The notes: generated from the sequence alone by a model not told the origin. DNA of 45,548 nucleotides from Candidatus Saccharimonadota bacterium (GCA_017941835.1 JAGAVP010000002.1:1-45548), one strand, 5' to 3'; positions 1-8,027 are shown, numbered from the stretch's first letter. A program made the numbers and translations.

Positions 1-819
1 CAAGGTGTCAACCCAGACGAAGTCGTAGCCGTTGGCGCTGCTATTCAAGGTGGCGTTCTCCAAGGCGATGTCAAAGACGTCCTTCTTCTCGATGTTACCC
101 CACTTACACTCGGTATCGAAACGATGGGTGGTGTACGTACTCCGCTGATTGAGCGCAACACTACAATTCCTACTTCAAAGTCTGAGGTCTTCTCTACTGC
201 CGCTGATAATCAGCCACAAGTAGAAATCCACGTGTTGCAAGGCGAACGTGAAATGGCGGCAGATAACAAGTCGCTCGGACGCTTTATTCTCGACGGAATT
301 GCACCTGCACCACGCGGAGTACCGCAGATTGAAGTTACCTTCAACTTGGATGCTAACGGTATCTTGAATGTGACCGCAAAAGATAAAGGCACTGGTAAAG
401 AGCAATCTATTACGATCCAAAACTCCGGCAACATGAGTAAGGAAGACATCGAGAAGGCAGCACATGAAGCTGAAGAACATGCTGAAGAAGATAAGAAGAA
501 GCGTGAAAGTATCGATGCTCGTAATAAACTAGAGAATGCAATTTATCAGGCAGAAAAAATGCCAAGCGAGTTTAAGGATAAAATCTCCGAGGATGATGTT
601 AAGACTATTAAAGAGGCAGCCGAGGAAGCCAAGAAAGTTCTGAATGATCAGAACGCCGACAAGGATGCCCTCGAAAAAGCCGCTTCTGAACTGTCTGAGA
701 AGATCATGCCAATCGGCGCAAAATTATATCAGCAGACTGGTGGCCCTAACGCCCAGAATGGTAAAGAATCTGACTCCAAGGACGACGATGCAGTCGAAGG
801 CGAGGTTGTTGACAAATAA
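1..819 (+). CDS. dnaK: Chaperone protein DnaK (Hsp70), 3' part
   Basis: Only the last 272 residues are in the window; the reading frame is open from base 1. DnaK is the cytoplasmic ATP-driven Hsp70 chaperone that works with DnaJ and GrpE. The fragment starts at the end of the nucleotide-binding domain ([15 protein letters not shown]), continues through the interdomain linker ([13 protein letters not shown], residues about 31-43), the beta substrate-binding domain, and the charged helical lid, and ends in the acidic tail [11 protein letters not shown] typical of bacterial DnaK. The linker and the IETMGGV motif are essentially invariant in the family, so identification is secure. A strong terminator follows directly, so no dnaJ is co-transcribed downstream. 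Composition matches the neighbouring genes. Confidence 0.98.
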   Translation, partial: QGVNPDEVVAVGAAIQGGVLQGDVKDVLLLDVTPLTLGIETMGGVRTPLIERNTTIPTSKSEVFSTAADNQPQVEIHVLQGEREMAADNKSLGRFILDGIAPAPRGVPQIEVTFNLDANGILNVTAKDKGTGKEQSITIQNSGNMSKEDIEKAAHEAEEHAEEDKKKRESIDARNKLENAIYQAEKMPSEFKDKISEDDVKTIKEAAEEAKKVLNDQNADKDALEKAASELSEKIMPIGAKLYQQTGGPNAQNGKESDSKDDDAVEGEVVDK

Positions 820-831
820 AGCTAGCTTTCT

Positions 832-864
832 AAAAAAAGAGCGCTAAACAGGCGCTCTTTTTTT
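832..864 (+). terminator. Bidirectional Rho-independent terminator, dnaK / lamin-tail gene
   Basis: A perfect 13-bp inverted repeat: AAAAAAAGAGCGC (832-844), 7-nt loop, GCGCTCTTTTTTT (852-864). It gives a GC stem with a seven-T tail on both strands, so it can end dnaK and the convergent gene. The TAA stop of the minus-strand gene (863-865) is built into the T run. Confidence 0.95.
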
Positions 865-2491
865 ACTTGTGGATTTTATTTAGCAGGTGGCGGAAGAAGT
901 AGTAGATGTCACGGCGAAATTGGAAAAGGATGTATGCTAGGCCAAGGCTGATTACGCCGACGAGAGCCCAGATAGCGACAAAGCTAGTTTCGTCATTTGT
1001 AGCTGTGATTGGGACGAGTGGATAGTCAGCGCCGTTGTTTTCTTTGATTTTGCGACAGCGATTGGTCTCGGGATTTCTCTCATAGCCCTCTTGGCACGGA
1101 GCGAGCTCAGATTCGCTGTCGCTCTCATAGGCTTTACAGCGGCCGGTGAGGGGGTTTCTGTACTTCCCTGCGCCACAATCTTTGAGGACAGGCTCGACGG
1201 TCGCTGCGTTGACGCAGTTGCCGGTAGATTCATTGATAATTTTGCCGGCTGGGCAAGAACGAAATTCCTGGTAGACGTTCGGCTGACCGGGAGAGGGGGC
1301 ATAGGTAATCTGCCAGAGGCTGGAGCCGTCAGGATTCTCGCCCATGAGAGCTAGGCTAGTAGATTTTTTCTGTCCGTGTGGAAGAGAAAAGGAGTCAACG
1401 ATTTCGTCGTCTACATCTAAAAGCTCATATTTATTTATGGATGATGGATCCTTAGTGAGAGTAAGCGGCGGATAGAAGACAAAATAGGAATCCGGCTTGA
1501 GAGATAGAGGTGCAGAGCTTAGCGGATAGGTTTTATTCTTGTAGCTAAGGCGACATTTTTCAAGCGGGATTTCCACGTGAGATGAATTGTGGATTTCAAT
1601 AAATTGTTCGCTTGGGTCGTCAACATAGTAAGTCAAAAATTCTGTAAAGCGAAGACCTGTACAGACGAGAGCCGTTTGCGACAATGGCGCCTGGTCGCCC
1701 GAGCTAGCTGACGACGCGTCATCCGTGTTATCTTCTAAATGTTCCTCACCAGACGACGCATCTTGTTCTGGCGGAATATACAAGCCCGGTTTTTCCGGAT
1801 TAAAGAGTGAAGTATACTCAGAAACGTGTGTGTATTCACCGCTTTCATCATCGCGGAGAATAGTGGTATAAGAACGTGATTTGACGGTCGTAGAAAAAAT
1901 CGGAAGGCAATCTTCCCCACCCAGCCAGCAGACAGAGTCTAGCACAATATCCTCGTCTTCGCCTGGACTAGATAGAACTAACTTGAGCGAGCCCGACATA
2001 GCAAGCGATGCGGCATCATAAGTAAGATCTTGAGCTCCAACATTGGCTTCTGGGGACATGGCATAGCGCAACAAGATAACATCACCAATGAAGCTTGAGC
2101 CATCAGGAAAAGCGTAGAGTACCGTCTCTTTTCCACTAGGGGAGGCAGTTGTTGGTTTTGACACGTAGACAATAGAGAGACCAGAGATGTCCAGCTCATC
2201 GTCGGTAAGGTTGACAAGTTCAATCAGCTCACCAGAATTTTTACCTGCCGGTAACATGTATCCTGGATTAATTGCTCGGATAGCAATTGCTTGCGAATAT
2301 GTGGCTGTTTCAAAGTCTGGGCTAGAGGGTAAAACAGCGGAATCCTCCTCTAGGTTAATTGGCCCTACGACGTCCTCGCCAGATACGGAGACGCCTGTGG
2401 TGGCTAGCGCGGAAAGAGTGCTAGACACGATAGAAGCCGATACTAGAAGTAGGAATAGTATCGCTTTTGCAGCTGATTTAAATGTGCGCAT
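863..2491 (-). CDS. Secreted, membrane-anchored protein with two lamin-tail-like domains and Cys repeats
   Basis: 542 residues. The N-terminus has a signal peptide (MRTFKSAAKAILFLLLVSAS, probable cleavage near ALA-TT). Two segments resemble lamin-tail (LTD) beta domains, around residues 70-190 (IELVNLTDDELDISGLSIVY) and 280-390 (FIEIHNSSHVEIPLEKCRLSY), separated by an acidic Ser-rich linker. Three 14-residue Cys repeats follow (413-479), then a transmembrane helix (504-525) and a basic cytoplasmic tail. I infer a surface protein anchored at its C-terminus with the LTDs outside; function is unknown. A longer reading frame begins at TTG 2527, but I chose ATG 2491 because it gives a proper signal peptide and lies 7 nt after an extended -10 (TGCTAAACT). 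Confidence 0.85.
   Translation of the reverse strand: MRTFKSAAKAILFLLLVSASIVSSTLSALATTGVSVSGEDVVGPINLEEDSAVLPSSPDFETATYSQAIAIRAINPGYMLPAGKNSGELIELVNLTDDELDISGLSIVYVSKPTTASPSGKETVLYAFPDGSSFIGDVILLRYAMSPEANVGAQDLTYDAASLAMSGSLKLVLSSPGEDEDIVLDSVCWLGGEDCLPIFSTTVKSRSYTTILRDDESGEYTHVSEYTSLFNPEKPGLYIPPEQDASSGEEHLEDNTDDASSASSGDQAPLSQTALVCTGLRFTEFLTYYVDDPSEQFIEIHNSSHVEIPLEKCRLSYKNKTYPLSSAPLSLKPDSYFVFYPPLTLTKDPSSINKYELLDVDDEIVDSFSLPHGQKKSTSLALMGENPDGSSLWQITYAPSPGQPNVYQEFRSCPAGKIINESTGNCVNAATVEPVLKDCGAGKYRNPLTGRCKAYESDSESELAPCQEGYERNPETNRCRKIKENNGADYPLVPITATNDETSFVAIWALVGVISLGLAYILFQFRRDIYYFFRHLLNKIHK
1055..1255 (-). repeat. Three Cys-flanked 14-residue repeats in the lamin-tail protein
   Basis: Within the protein encoded at 863-2491 three units can be aligned: CPAGKIINESTGNC, CGAGKYRNPLTGRC and CQEGYERNPETNRC. 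The consensus is C-x2-G-(K/Y)-x2-N-(P/E)-x-T-(G/N)-(R/N)-C. They are separated by 12-13 residue acidic linkers. Each unit is bounded by two Cys that could form one small disulfide loop, just outside the membrane anchor. Confidence 0.85.
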
Positions 2492-2498
2492 GGCCCTG

Positions 2499-2507
2499 AG
2501 TTTAGCA
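2499..2507 (-). promoter_or_regulatory. Extended -10 of the lamin-tail gene
   Basis: Reading the minus strand, TGC-TAAACT is followed by 7 nt and then ATG (2491). The box is weaker than the other -10s in the window, but it has the same TGn extension and the same distance to the start codon. It supports ATG 2491 as the start and suggests a leaderless mRNA. Confidence 0.5.
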
Positions 2508-2536
2508 TGCAGGAATTTGGAATGCAAGCATAAGCA

Positions 2537-2545
2537 TGATATAAT
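2537..2545 (+). promoter_or_regulatory. Extended -10, leaderless promoter of the 2552-4901 operon
   Basis: TGATATAAT, then 6 nt (ATTTTT), then ATG 2552. Transcription would begin at or within a base or two of the start codon. There is no Shine-Dalgarno. Confidence 0.75.
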
Positions 2546-2551
2546 ATTTTT

Positions 2552-3241
2552 ATGAAACCAGAAATGTTCACGGTGATTCTCGCAGGGCTAGTTCATGCCA
2601 CTCTTCAGCTTGGTGTGGGAACTTTGTTGCTGCTATATCATGCTAGCCTAGGCAAACATATTAAAAAAAGAACTCGTGAGTTAGTAACAAATTATATTCT
2701 TGGAAATGGGCTTCTGACCGCGATGGCCGTGGCAGCAGCCTGTTTTGGAATTTTTGTGACATGCAACGGAGAGATGAATCCAGCAATGCTTACAATTGTA
2801 GTTGGAATATTACTGGCGCTTGCGGTCAGTATTTGGGCTTTTTATTATCGTTTGGGGAAGAGTACGGAGCTATGGCTGCCGAAATCAATTTCTCGCTACA
2901 TTAATCGACGCGCAAAATTAACCGAGAGCAATACAGAAGCATTTGGCTTAGGAATGCTAGCTTGTTTTGCGGAGGTCCCGTTCACGCTTATTTTAATAGT
3001 GGTTACGGCAAATAGCATTCTTGGCTTACCACAAGCATTACAAATATTAGCAGTAGCACTATATGCGATTCTATCAGTCTTACCTCTGATAGTTCTGCGT
3101 ATCGCAGCCAGGAAGGGGCAGACTGTGGTGGATATCCAGAAATGGCGGATCAGTAATAAGAATTTTATCCGAATTATTTCCGGTACCGGCTTCGCCGTTT
3201 TGGCAGCGTTTTTACTAGTGTTTAAGATTTTGGGAGCTTAA
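2552..3241 (+). CDS. Multi-pass membrane protein of unknown function
   Basis: 229 residues with about six predicted membrane helices (roughly 5-28, 46-69, 77-97, 127-151, 158-181 and 207-227) and short loops; a basic cytoplasmic-looking segment sits at 99-122. I do not recognise a family motif. It is the first gene of a compact operon: the 91-residue gene starts 1 nt after its stop, and the oxidoreductase gene follows. It begins at the transcript start implied by the extended -10 at 2537-2545. A transporter or membrane partner of the downstream flavoprotein is possible but not supported by any specific residue. Confidence 0.8.
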   Translation: MKPEMFTVILAGLVHATLQLGVGTLLLLYHASLGKHIKKRTRELVTNYILGNGLLTAMAVAAACFGIFVTCNGEMNPAMLTIVVGILLALAVSIWAFYYRLGKSTELWLPKSISRYINRRAKLTESNTEAFGLGMLACFAEVPFTLILIVVTANSILGLPQALQILAVALYAILSVLPLIVLRIAARKGQTVVDIQKWRISNKNFIRIISGTGFAVLAAFLLVFKILGA

Positions 3242-3242
3242 C

Positions 3243-3518
3243 ATGGCAAAAGCAAAAACGGAAAGGAAAAAAGCAAAAGCAATTACTTTTTCAAAAAAGC
3301 TTATTGTAAAAGATATAACGCTTGAGGCTAAAATACTCGGAATTGCCAGTGGATCGGCAGAGATATTTGCGGAGAAAGTCGCAGAAAAAGTCGCTAAGTG
3401 GGCAGAAAAACGAGAAAGCGTGACAGAAGATGATATTAATATGCAGATTGCAAAAGAAATTAACAGATATAATAAGGACCTTGCTTTCGTCTACAAAAAT
3501 CGTGGTAAAATTATCTAA
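3243..3518 (+). CDS. Small basic helical protein, unknown; possibly ATP-cone-like
   Basis: 91 residues, Lys-rich N-terminus (MAKAKTERKKAKAI), then an apparently helical body ending in KDLAFVYKNRGKII. The arrangement of a beta hairpin followed by helices and a terminal xVYxNRGK motif faintly recalls an ATP-cone or similar nucleotide-binding regulatory fold, but I cannot confirm this. It begins 1 nt after the upstream membrane protein and ends 12 nt before the oxidoreductase, so all three are probably made from one mRNA. The context offers no clear role. Confidence 0.75.
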   Translation: MAKAKTERKKAKAITFSKKLIVKDITLEAKILGIASGSAEIFAEKVAEKVAKWAEKRESVTEDDINMQIAKEINRYNKDLAFVYKNRGKII

Positions 3519-3530
3519 AGAGGTACTATC

Positions 3531-4901
3531 ATGAGTAAACGCTTTGATTATGAATATATGGTAATTGGGGCTGGGACGGCAGGAGTCGTAGCGGCCACGC
3601 AGCTAGCAGAGGCCGGGCGGAAAGTAGCCCTTGTCGAACAAGAAAAATGGGGCGGTACCGGTGTAGCTAGAGACTTTCCGGAGAAAGCTCTCCAGAATTT
3701 TGGGCATACATACGCAAAAGCAGTGGAAGCTAGTCGGATGGGACTGTCTTCGGCAAATTTAAGATATAACTACCCTACCGTTCAACACTTTCGTGAAAAA
3801 GTCCTGGCTAAAGCTGCTGTAACTAAAAAGGAACTCGAGGAAAAAGGCGTGGTATGCATCAAGGGTCAAGCGCATTTTGTGGGAAACTATGATGTTGCAA
3901 TTGAGGGCCAGGGACAAATTTCTGCTAGCAAATTCCTGGTGGCTACTGGAGCCGCTCCTGCAAGTGAGGGTATTAGTGGATTAGATACAGTTGAATATCT
4001 AACGCCAAAAACCGCAGTCGAGACTGAGAAGCCGCCAAAGGCTGTGTTAATCGTAGGTGGGGGAGCGAGTGGAATAGAGACGGCACAATATTTTGCTGAA
4101 CTGGGCGCAAAGGTCGTGATAGTGGAAGCAGCAGACCGGCTCTTGCCGAATATTGATGAGGAGGTCGGACAAGTAACAGAGCAATATCTTGCGAAGAGAT
4201 TAGGTGTTAAGGTATTCACACAAACCCGTGTGGTAGCGTTAGAAAAGGATAAGGTTTCTAAGCGCGTAGTATTTATGCGCGGCGGCCAAGAAAAGACAGT
4301 GCGCGTAGAGACGGTAGTTCTCGCAACGGGCAGCAAGGCAAATACCGATTTGGGATTAAAGAATGCAGGCGTAAGCTTCGATAAAAATGGTATTATCGTA
4401 GATAAAACTTTGCAGACCACGGCAAGAAATATTTGGGCAGCTGGAGATGTGTTGGGCGGAAATTCATCAATGGAACGCGCGGAATATACGGCCGAAATTG
4501 CCGTAATTAATATGCTAGGCAGAGGAAAAACTTTTATTAACTATACAGGCTTTATGGAAATCGTAAATACGAGTCCACAAATTGCGTGCGTTGGGACTAC
4601 TGAAGCGGAATTAAAGAAAAAAAAGCGAAAATATCATAAAACTTTGGTACCATTATCAACAACGTCTGCGGCAATTACAGATGATTTCAAAATTGGGTTT
4701 TTGAAGCTGATTGCAGATGGTCAGGGCAAATTACTCGGAGCAGCAATGATTGGACCATGCGCGGCAAATGTAATGCAGGAATTGGCATTGGCTGTACGCC
4801 ATAATATACCATTAATCCAAATTGCCAGCACTCCGCATCCAAGTAGCGAGTGGAGTAATCTCGTTAAGATTGCCGCAAGAAAACTCTTGACCGCAAAATA
4901 A
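3531..4901 (+). CDS. Pyridine nucleotide-disulfide oxidoreductase homologue lacking the redox cysteines
   Basis: 456 residues, the usual length for the lipoamide dehydrogenase / mercuric reductase family. FAD-binding fold at the N-terminus (MVIGAGTAGVVAATQL, 10-25), NAD(P)-binding fold in the middle (VLIVGGGASGIETAQYFAEL), FAD-contacting ARNIWAAGDV, and the C-terminal dimerisation domain. The family's GGTCxNxGCxPxK active-site motif reads GGTGVARDFPEK (41-52): both Cys are gone (G44, F49), and no Cys occurs in the first 100 residues. Near the C-terminus the usual HPTxSE reads HPSSE, so the His-Glu spacing is one shorter. It probably binds FAD and NAD(P)H but cannot do thiol-disulfide chemistry by the normal route; perhaps a diaphorase/quinone-type reductase. 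A Shine-Dalgarno AGAGG precedes ATG 3531. Confidence 0.9.
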   Translation: MSKRFDYEYMVIGAGTAGVVAATQLAEAGRKVALVEQEKWGGTGVARDFPEKALQNFGHTYAKAVEASRMGLSSANLRYNYPTVQHFREKVLAKAAVTKKELEEKGVVCIKGQAHFVGNYDVAIEGQGQISASKFLVATGAAPASEGISGLDTVEYLTPKTAVETEKPPKAVLIVGGGASGIETAQYFAELGAKVVIVEAADRLLPNIDEEVGQVTEQYLAKRLGVKVFTQTRVVALEKDKVSKRVVFMRGGQEKTVRVETVVLATGSKANTDLGLKNAGVSFDKNGIIVDKTLQTTARNIWAAGDVLGGNSSMERAEYTAEIAVINMLGRGKTFINYTGFMEIVNTSPQIACVGTTEAELKKKKRKYHKTLVPLSTTSAAITDDFKIGFLKLIADGQGKLLGAAMIGPCAANVMQELALAVRHNIPLIQIASTPHPSSEWSNLVKIAARKLLTAK

Positions 4902-4902
4902 C

Positions 4903-4944
4903 AAAAATGACGCCATTATTGGGGGAAACAATGGCGTCATTTTT
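4903..4944 (+). terminator. Rho-independent terminator of the oxidoreductase operon
   Basis: Perfect 15-bp inverted repeat, AAAAATGACGCCATT (4903-4917) and AATGGCGTCATTTTT (4930-4944), with a 12-nt loop. It has T/A runs at both ends, so it could also stop read-through from the minus-strand tRNA. Confidence 0.93.
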
Positions 4945-4971
4945 GACTTCAATTGCGTACAATTAAAATCT

Positions 4972-5048
4972 TGGTGGCGGGAGTTGGATTTGAACCAACG
5001 ACCTTTTGGTTATGAGCCAAACGAGCTACCAGGCTGCTCTATCCCGCG
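4972..5048 (-). tRNA. Initiator tRNA-fMet (anticodon CAT)
   Basis: 77 nt including encoded CCA. On the minus strand it begins CGCGGGA and ends TCCCGCC-ACCA. D arm GAGC-AGCCTGGTA-GCTC, anticodon arm TTTGG-CTCATAA-CCAAA, variable AGGTC, T arm GTTGG-TTCAAAT-CCAAC. The initiator signatures are an unpaired 1-72 position and A11-T24. Two oddities are seen: position 72 is C, so the mismatch is C1-C72 rather than the usual C1-A72; and the anticodon stem has only two of the three consecutive G-C pairs expected of initiators (T29-A41 replaces the first). It has a strong promoter of its own and lies downstream of the pilin operon. Confidence 0.93.
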
Positions 5049-5067
5049 ATATTTAAGATACTTGTAC

Positions 5068-5096
5068 ATTGTACAAAAGTTTTGTATTTTTGTCAA
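5068..5096 (-). promoter_or_regulatory. Sigma70-type promoter of tRNA-fMet, overlapped by a palindrome
   Basis: On the minus strand TTGACA (5096-5091), 17 nt, TACAAT (5073-5068), giving a start about 12 nt before the tRNA. This is one of only two perfect -35 boxes I found in the window. The -10 lies inside a perfect 7-1-7 inverted repeat, TTGTACA-T-TGTACAA (5062-5076), which could be an operator or chance. Confidence 0.8.
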
Positions 5097-5117
5097 GCGT
5101 CTAGAGCAAGCTCAGTT

Positions 5118-6422
5118 CTACCAGACGGCGCCGGAATTGCTACAATTTGAGACCGAGCCATTCTCGGCACGCTTACAGTTATTGGTTACCCAGTAGCTTT
5201 TGTTAGTCTCATTGGCGCCATCAAGAAAGATGGCAGATTCTGGATACGGATAGTAAAGGTCAACTAGTTCTACGCGAGCCTCAACCCGGCGATAAAGATC
5301 GTTAGCGCGGCCAGTAGAATCAATAGCAGCTTGGACGCCAGTTAGTTTGGTGTACTCTGAGCATTTATTATCTGTGCTATTCCAATTCTTACAGAGCGAA
5401 ACAGAAATGTCCGTACTTGGGCGGTTATAAGGCAGGGAAACTTTGAGGAAGGTGGTGGCAGCAGCACGAGGAGTGCCACGGTAAGTTGGCGGAAGCATAA
5501 TCGTGGTAGTACAAGCATAACGCTCACCAGGCTTACAATTAGTAATAATGAGGTCATTGCTATACTTGTCGGAATGATCAAGAACGGTGTCAGCGGAGAC
5601 GATGTTTTTGTCTGTGCCAGATTTTGGCTCAAAAACTAGCATGGCGTGATCCGTGCCAGTGCTTCTAGCGTTGTTGACGCTAAGCTCGGCAACATTGAAA
5701 TACGGAACTCCATTTGCGGAGTCGGTCTGGAAAATTTCAAAAGTGACTACCGGTGGAGCATAGGTCTGACTATTGTCTTTTAGCATTGTGCTATTACTAT
5801 CAGAGCCAATCATGTAATTTGTAGTATTACTGCTGGCATTAACATCGGAATACCAACTAAACTCAATTGCATTGATATCGGTTAAATCTGCGGAGTGAAG
5901 CGGAATGATGCGAGTACTATCGGCGGCGGTAAGAGTAGTGAGGTAATCGTCAGTTTCTTCAGTGATTTTCACACAAGTGTAGGCCTGTTCCATATAGGAG
6001 GAGCTACCGTTGTCGGTCGTACTCTGAGTTTCCTGAATAATAGTGGAGTACTGGGTATCTTCTCCACCGTTTTCGCGGCCAAGGACACGGGCGACTACGT
6101 CGCAAGATTCGGTAGCAATGCCCTGTTCCATCTCGTAAATAATGCGCGGACAGGAAGCTTCACCGGCATTAGCATTAGCGGTATAGCCCTGCGAGATACA
6201 ATCGTGGTATTTCAAGACGGCGATTTTAGCGTCTTCTATGCCGGCCAAGGCAGAGTCGTAAGCAGATTTATAGAGGTCAGCATTCGCAGTAGAAATAGAT
6301 TCATTAATGACAATTCGCACGAAGCTCATAGTAATGATGCCAAACATGAGTGTAAGGAAGATGACGGCGTAGATAGAGACGGCGCCACTTTTAAATGAGG
6401 TAAATCTATTTTTTCTATTCAT
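5118..6422 (-). CDS. PilX/GspK-like minor pilin (tip-type pseudopilin)
   Basis: 434 residues, the last gene of the pilin operon. N-terminus: short basic leader, then SG-AVSIYAVIFLTLMFG, a hydrophobic helix (about 13-36) continuing into an amphipathic helix (NADLYKSAYDSALAGIEDAK), the pattern of PilX/GspK. If the prepilin peptidase cleaves after G13, residue +5 is Tyr rather than the Glu that is nearly universal in pilins; GspK of type II secretion also lacks Glu5, consistent with a subunit capping the fibre tip. The globular part is beta-rich with several Cys (for example CKPGERYACTTT and NNCKRAENGSVSNC) and probably disulfides. It overlaps the PilW-like gene by 8 nt and has an AGGAG ribosome-binding site. 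Confidence 0.8.
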   Translation of the reverse strand: MNRKNRFTSFKSGAVSIYAVIFLTLMFGIITMSFVRIVINESISTANADLYKSAYDSALAGIEDAKIAVLKYHDCISQGYTANANAGEASCPRIIYEMEQGIATESCDVVARVLGRENGGEDTQYSTIIQETQSTTDNGSSSYMEQAYTCVKITEETDDYLTTLTAADSTRIIPLHSADLTDINAIEFSWYSDVNASSNTTNYMIGSDSNSTMLKDNSQTYAPPVVTFEIFQTDSANGVPYFNVAELSVNNARSTGTDHAMLVFEPKSGTDKNIVSADTVLDHSDKYSNDLIITNCKPGERYACTTTIMLPPTYRGTPRAAATTFLKVSLPYNRPSTDISVSLCKNWNSTDNKCSEYTKLTGVQAAIDSTGRANDLYRRVEARVELVDLYYPYPESAIFLDGANETNKSYWVTNNCKRAENGSVSNCSNSGAVW

Positions 6423-7218
6423 CGGTTTCTCCTGTCGCCTCAGCGGCGAAATTATATTTGTTTAATGCGCAATAGGTGAATTCGTCAAATTTGGCATCCT
6501 TTGAGGCTTTACAGTATTCTCCGCTGGAGAGAATATCAACGTCTCCTTGGAGGGTAGCAAGGACAAAGGTACCAGCGTAGTAGGCCTGGCCAGAATAGGC
6601 ATGGCGGGCAGGGTGGAAAATGCGCAAGTCATAAATGGCAAGGTCGGCTTCAGCAGTGCTTAATAGTTCTGCTGGTTCGGAAATGTTATATTCCGGAGAG
6701 ACGACAGATGAATTATACTCGTAAGTGCCACCGTTAACATTAGTACTACAAAGCGCTCCGCCCGGATCAAAGGCGCGGACTAAGCGATAGTTTTTATTGC
6801 CGTTAATAACAGCACGGAAGCTTTCCGTCTTGTCCTTTTTGAAGACGTAGCCGGTATTCCAAATGTAGGAATAAAGACCACTGCAGAAAATACCGTTAGT
6901 TGGGACGGTCTGGCCGTCGCCAAAGTCGTGTTCATACTGACGATAAATATATTTGAAGGCAGCATCCTTTTCGCAAGCCTCACGCGAAGTGTCATTTACT
7001 AGAGAACATTTAGCACTAGCACTAACAATGGTCGAGGCATGGATATGACGGGTAATATCTTCAATAATTTCTTGAGAAGTGGAGTTGACTGCTTTAACGG
7101 TCAAGGTCTTCTGGTAGATGGAGGACATCTGAATAATCAGAAATGTAGTCATGAGAAGTAAAATGGAAATGAAGGCCATGGAAAGCGTTGTCTCGATGAT
7201 AGTGAAACCTTTTTTCAT
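6415..7218 (-). CDS. PilW/GspJ-like minor pilin
   Basis: 267 residues with a classic class III signal: MKKG-FTIIETTLSM, cleaved after G4, N-methylated Phe +1 and Glu +5, followed by a hydrophobic helix to about residue 29. The C-terminal domain is large and contains about eight Cys, so it is likely disulfide-stabilised outside the cell. Its position between the PilV-like and PilX-like genes matches PilW/GspJ. ATG overlaps the end of the upstream gene by 4 nt, with GGAG upstream, implying translational coupling. The subfamily name is inferred from gene order more than from sequence. Confidence 0.8.
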   Translation of the reverse strand: MKKGFTIIETTLSMAFISILLLMTTFLIIQMSSIYQKTLTVKAVNSTSQEIIEDITRHIHASTIVSASAKCSLVNDTSREACEKDAAFKYIYRQYEHDFGDGQTVPTNGIFCSGLYSYIWNTGYVFKKDKTESFRAVINGNKNYRLVRAFDPGGALCSTNVNGGTYEYNSSVVSPEYNISEPAELLSTAEADLAIYDLRIFHPARHAYSGQAYYAGTFVLATLQGDVDILSSGEYCKASKDAKFDEFTYCALNKYNFAAEATGETDE

Positions 7219-8027
7219 TGTGCATTCTCCACTATTTCTGGGTTATAAAGACGAATAATCGTACCGATGGTAGTAGGAGCGCTTTGGTTTGGACCGGTCC
7301 AGCAAGCGCGGATATGGAAATCATAGAACTCTGGGGTAGAGTTGATAGTGCTAGCATTCAAGGTCTTGTCCCTTACAGCAATAATATATATACCCTCAGC
7401 GGCTGCAACATAGCGATAGGTATTTGTTTCGTATAGTTGTTCATCGGAATTGTTACCTGAGTTCGTATTTGCCACTTTATTGGAATAGATTACGCGCGGA
7501 TAGACAGATGCGGCGGTGAAGAGATTACGGTTGTTCTTGGTTGATACAACTATCCTATCTAGGTCAATCGGGCTGCCGGTGAGAGATAAGTCCTGCGGAT
7601 CAATCTCCCGAGTATTCATAATGAAAGCAACGAGACTAGATTTGAAAATGCTTTTATCGCCACCATTGTAGATTTCGTCGCAGGTGTTGACATTGAGGTC
7701 TGGAAGCTGATCTGGATTATTAGCCATGCCAGGAGTTGCGGTGGCAGTCGTGTCGGAGGAAAGTTTGAGCCAAAGATTGCGATACTGCTGCTTACTGACG
7801 ACTAGTTCCCTTTCCAGAGTAAAGGCGTTATGGATAAAGCGTAAGGATTCCGCTTGAGCATCTATCTCGCTACGAGTCTGAGCAACTTCCATGGCTGCCT
7901 CGGCGGTTCTTAGACCGGAACTCATAATGTTTAGGGCAAGGACAGACACGAGCGCAAAAACTGCAATAGCGAATACGACTTCTACTAGCGTATCACCACG
8001 TTTTAGCTGTGTCAATTTTAGTTGCAT
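7215..8027 (-). CDS. PilV/GspI-like minor pilin
   Basis: 270 residues. The leader MQLKLTQLKRG is followed by DTLVEVVFAIAVFALVSV: probable cleavage after G11, Asp at +1 (unusual; normally Phe or Met) and Glu at +5. The hydrophobic N-terminal helix runs on into a long amphipathic helix (AAMEVAQTRSEIDAQAESLR), as in PilV/GspI. The C-terminal domain has few Cys (TCDEIY, RACWTG). It overlaps both neighbours (10 nt upstream, 4 nt downstream) and has a GGAGG site 7 nt before ATG. Confidence 0.8.
   Translation of the reverse strand: MQLKLTQLKRGDTLVEVVFAIAVFALVSVLALNIMSSGLRTAEAAMEVAQTRSEIDAQAESLRFIHNAFTLERELVVSKQQYRNLWLKLSSDTTATATPGMANNPDQLPDLNVNTCDEIYNGGDKSIFKSSLVAFIMNTREIDPQDLSLTGSPIDLDRIVVSTKNNRNLFTAASVYPRVIYSNKVANTNSGNNSDEQLYETNTYRYVAAAEGIYIIAVRDKTLNASTINSTPEFYDFHIRACWTGPNQSAPTTIGTIIRLYNPEIVENAQ

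Noticed and set aside
2492-2527. Upstream TTG start for the lamin-tail protein
   Set aside because: It would add 12 residues before the signal peptide, and it ignores the extended -10 located 7 nt before ATG 2491.
4984-5196. A 70-codon plus-strand frame
   Set aside because: It runs through the antisense of tRNA-fMet and the 3' end of the PilX-like gene, so it is not a gene.
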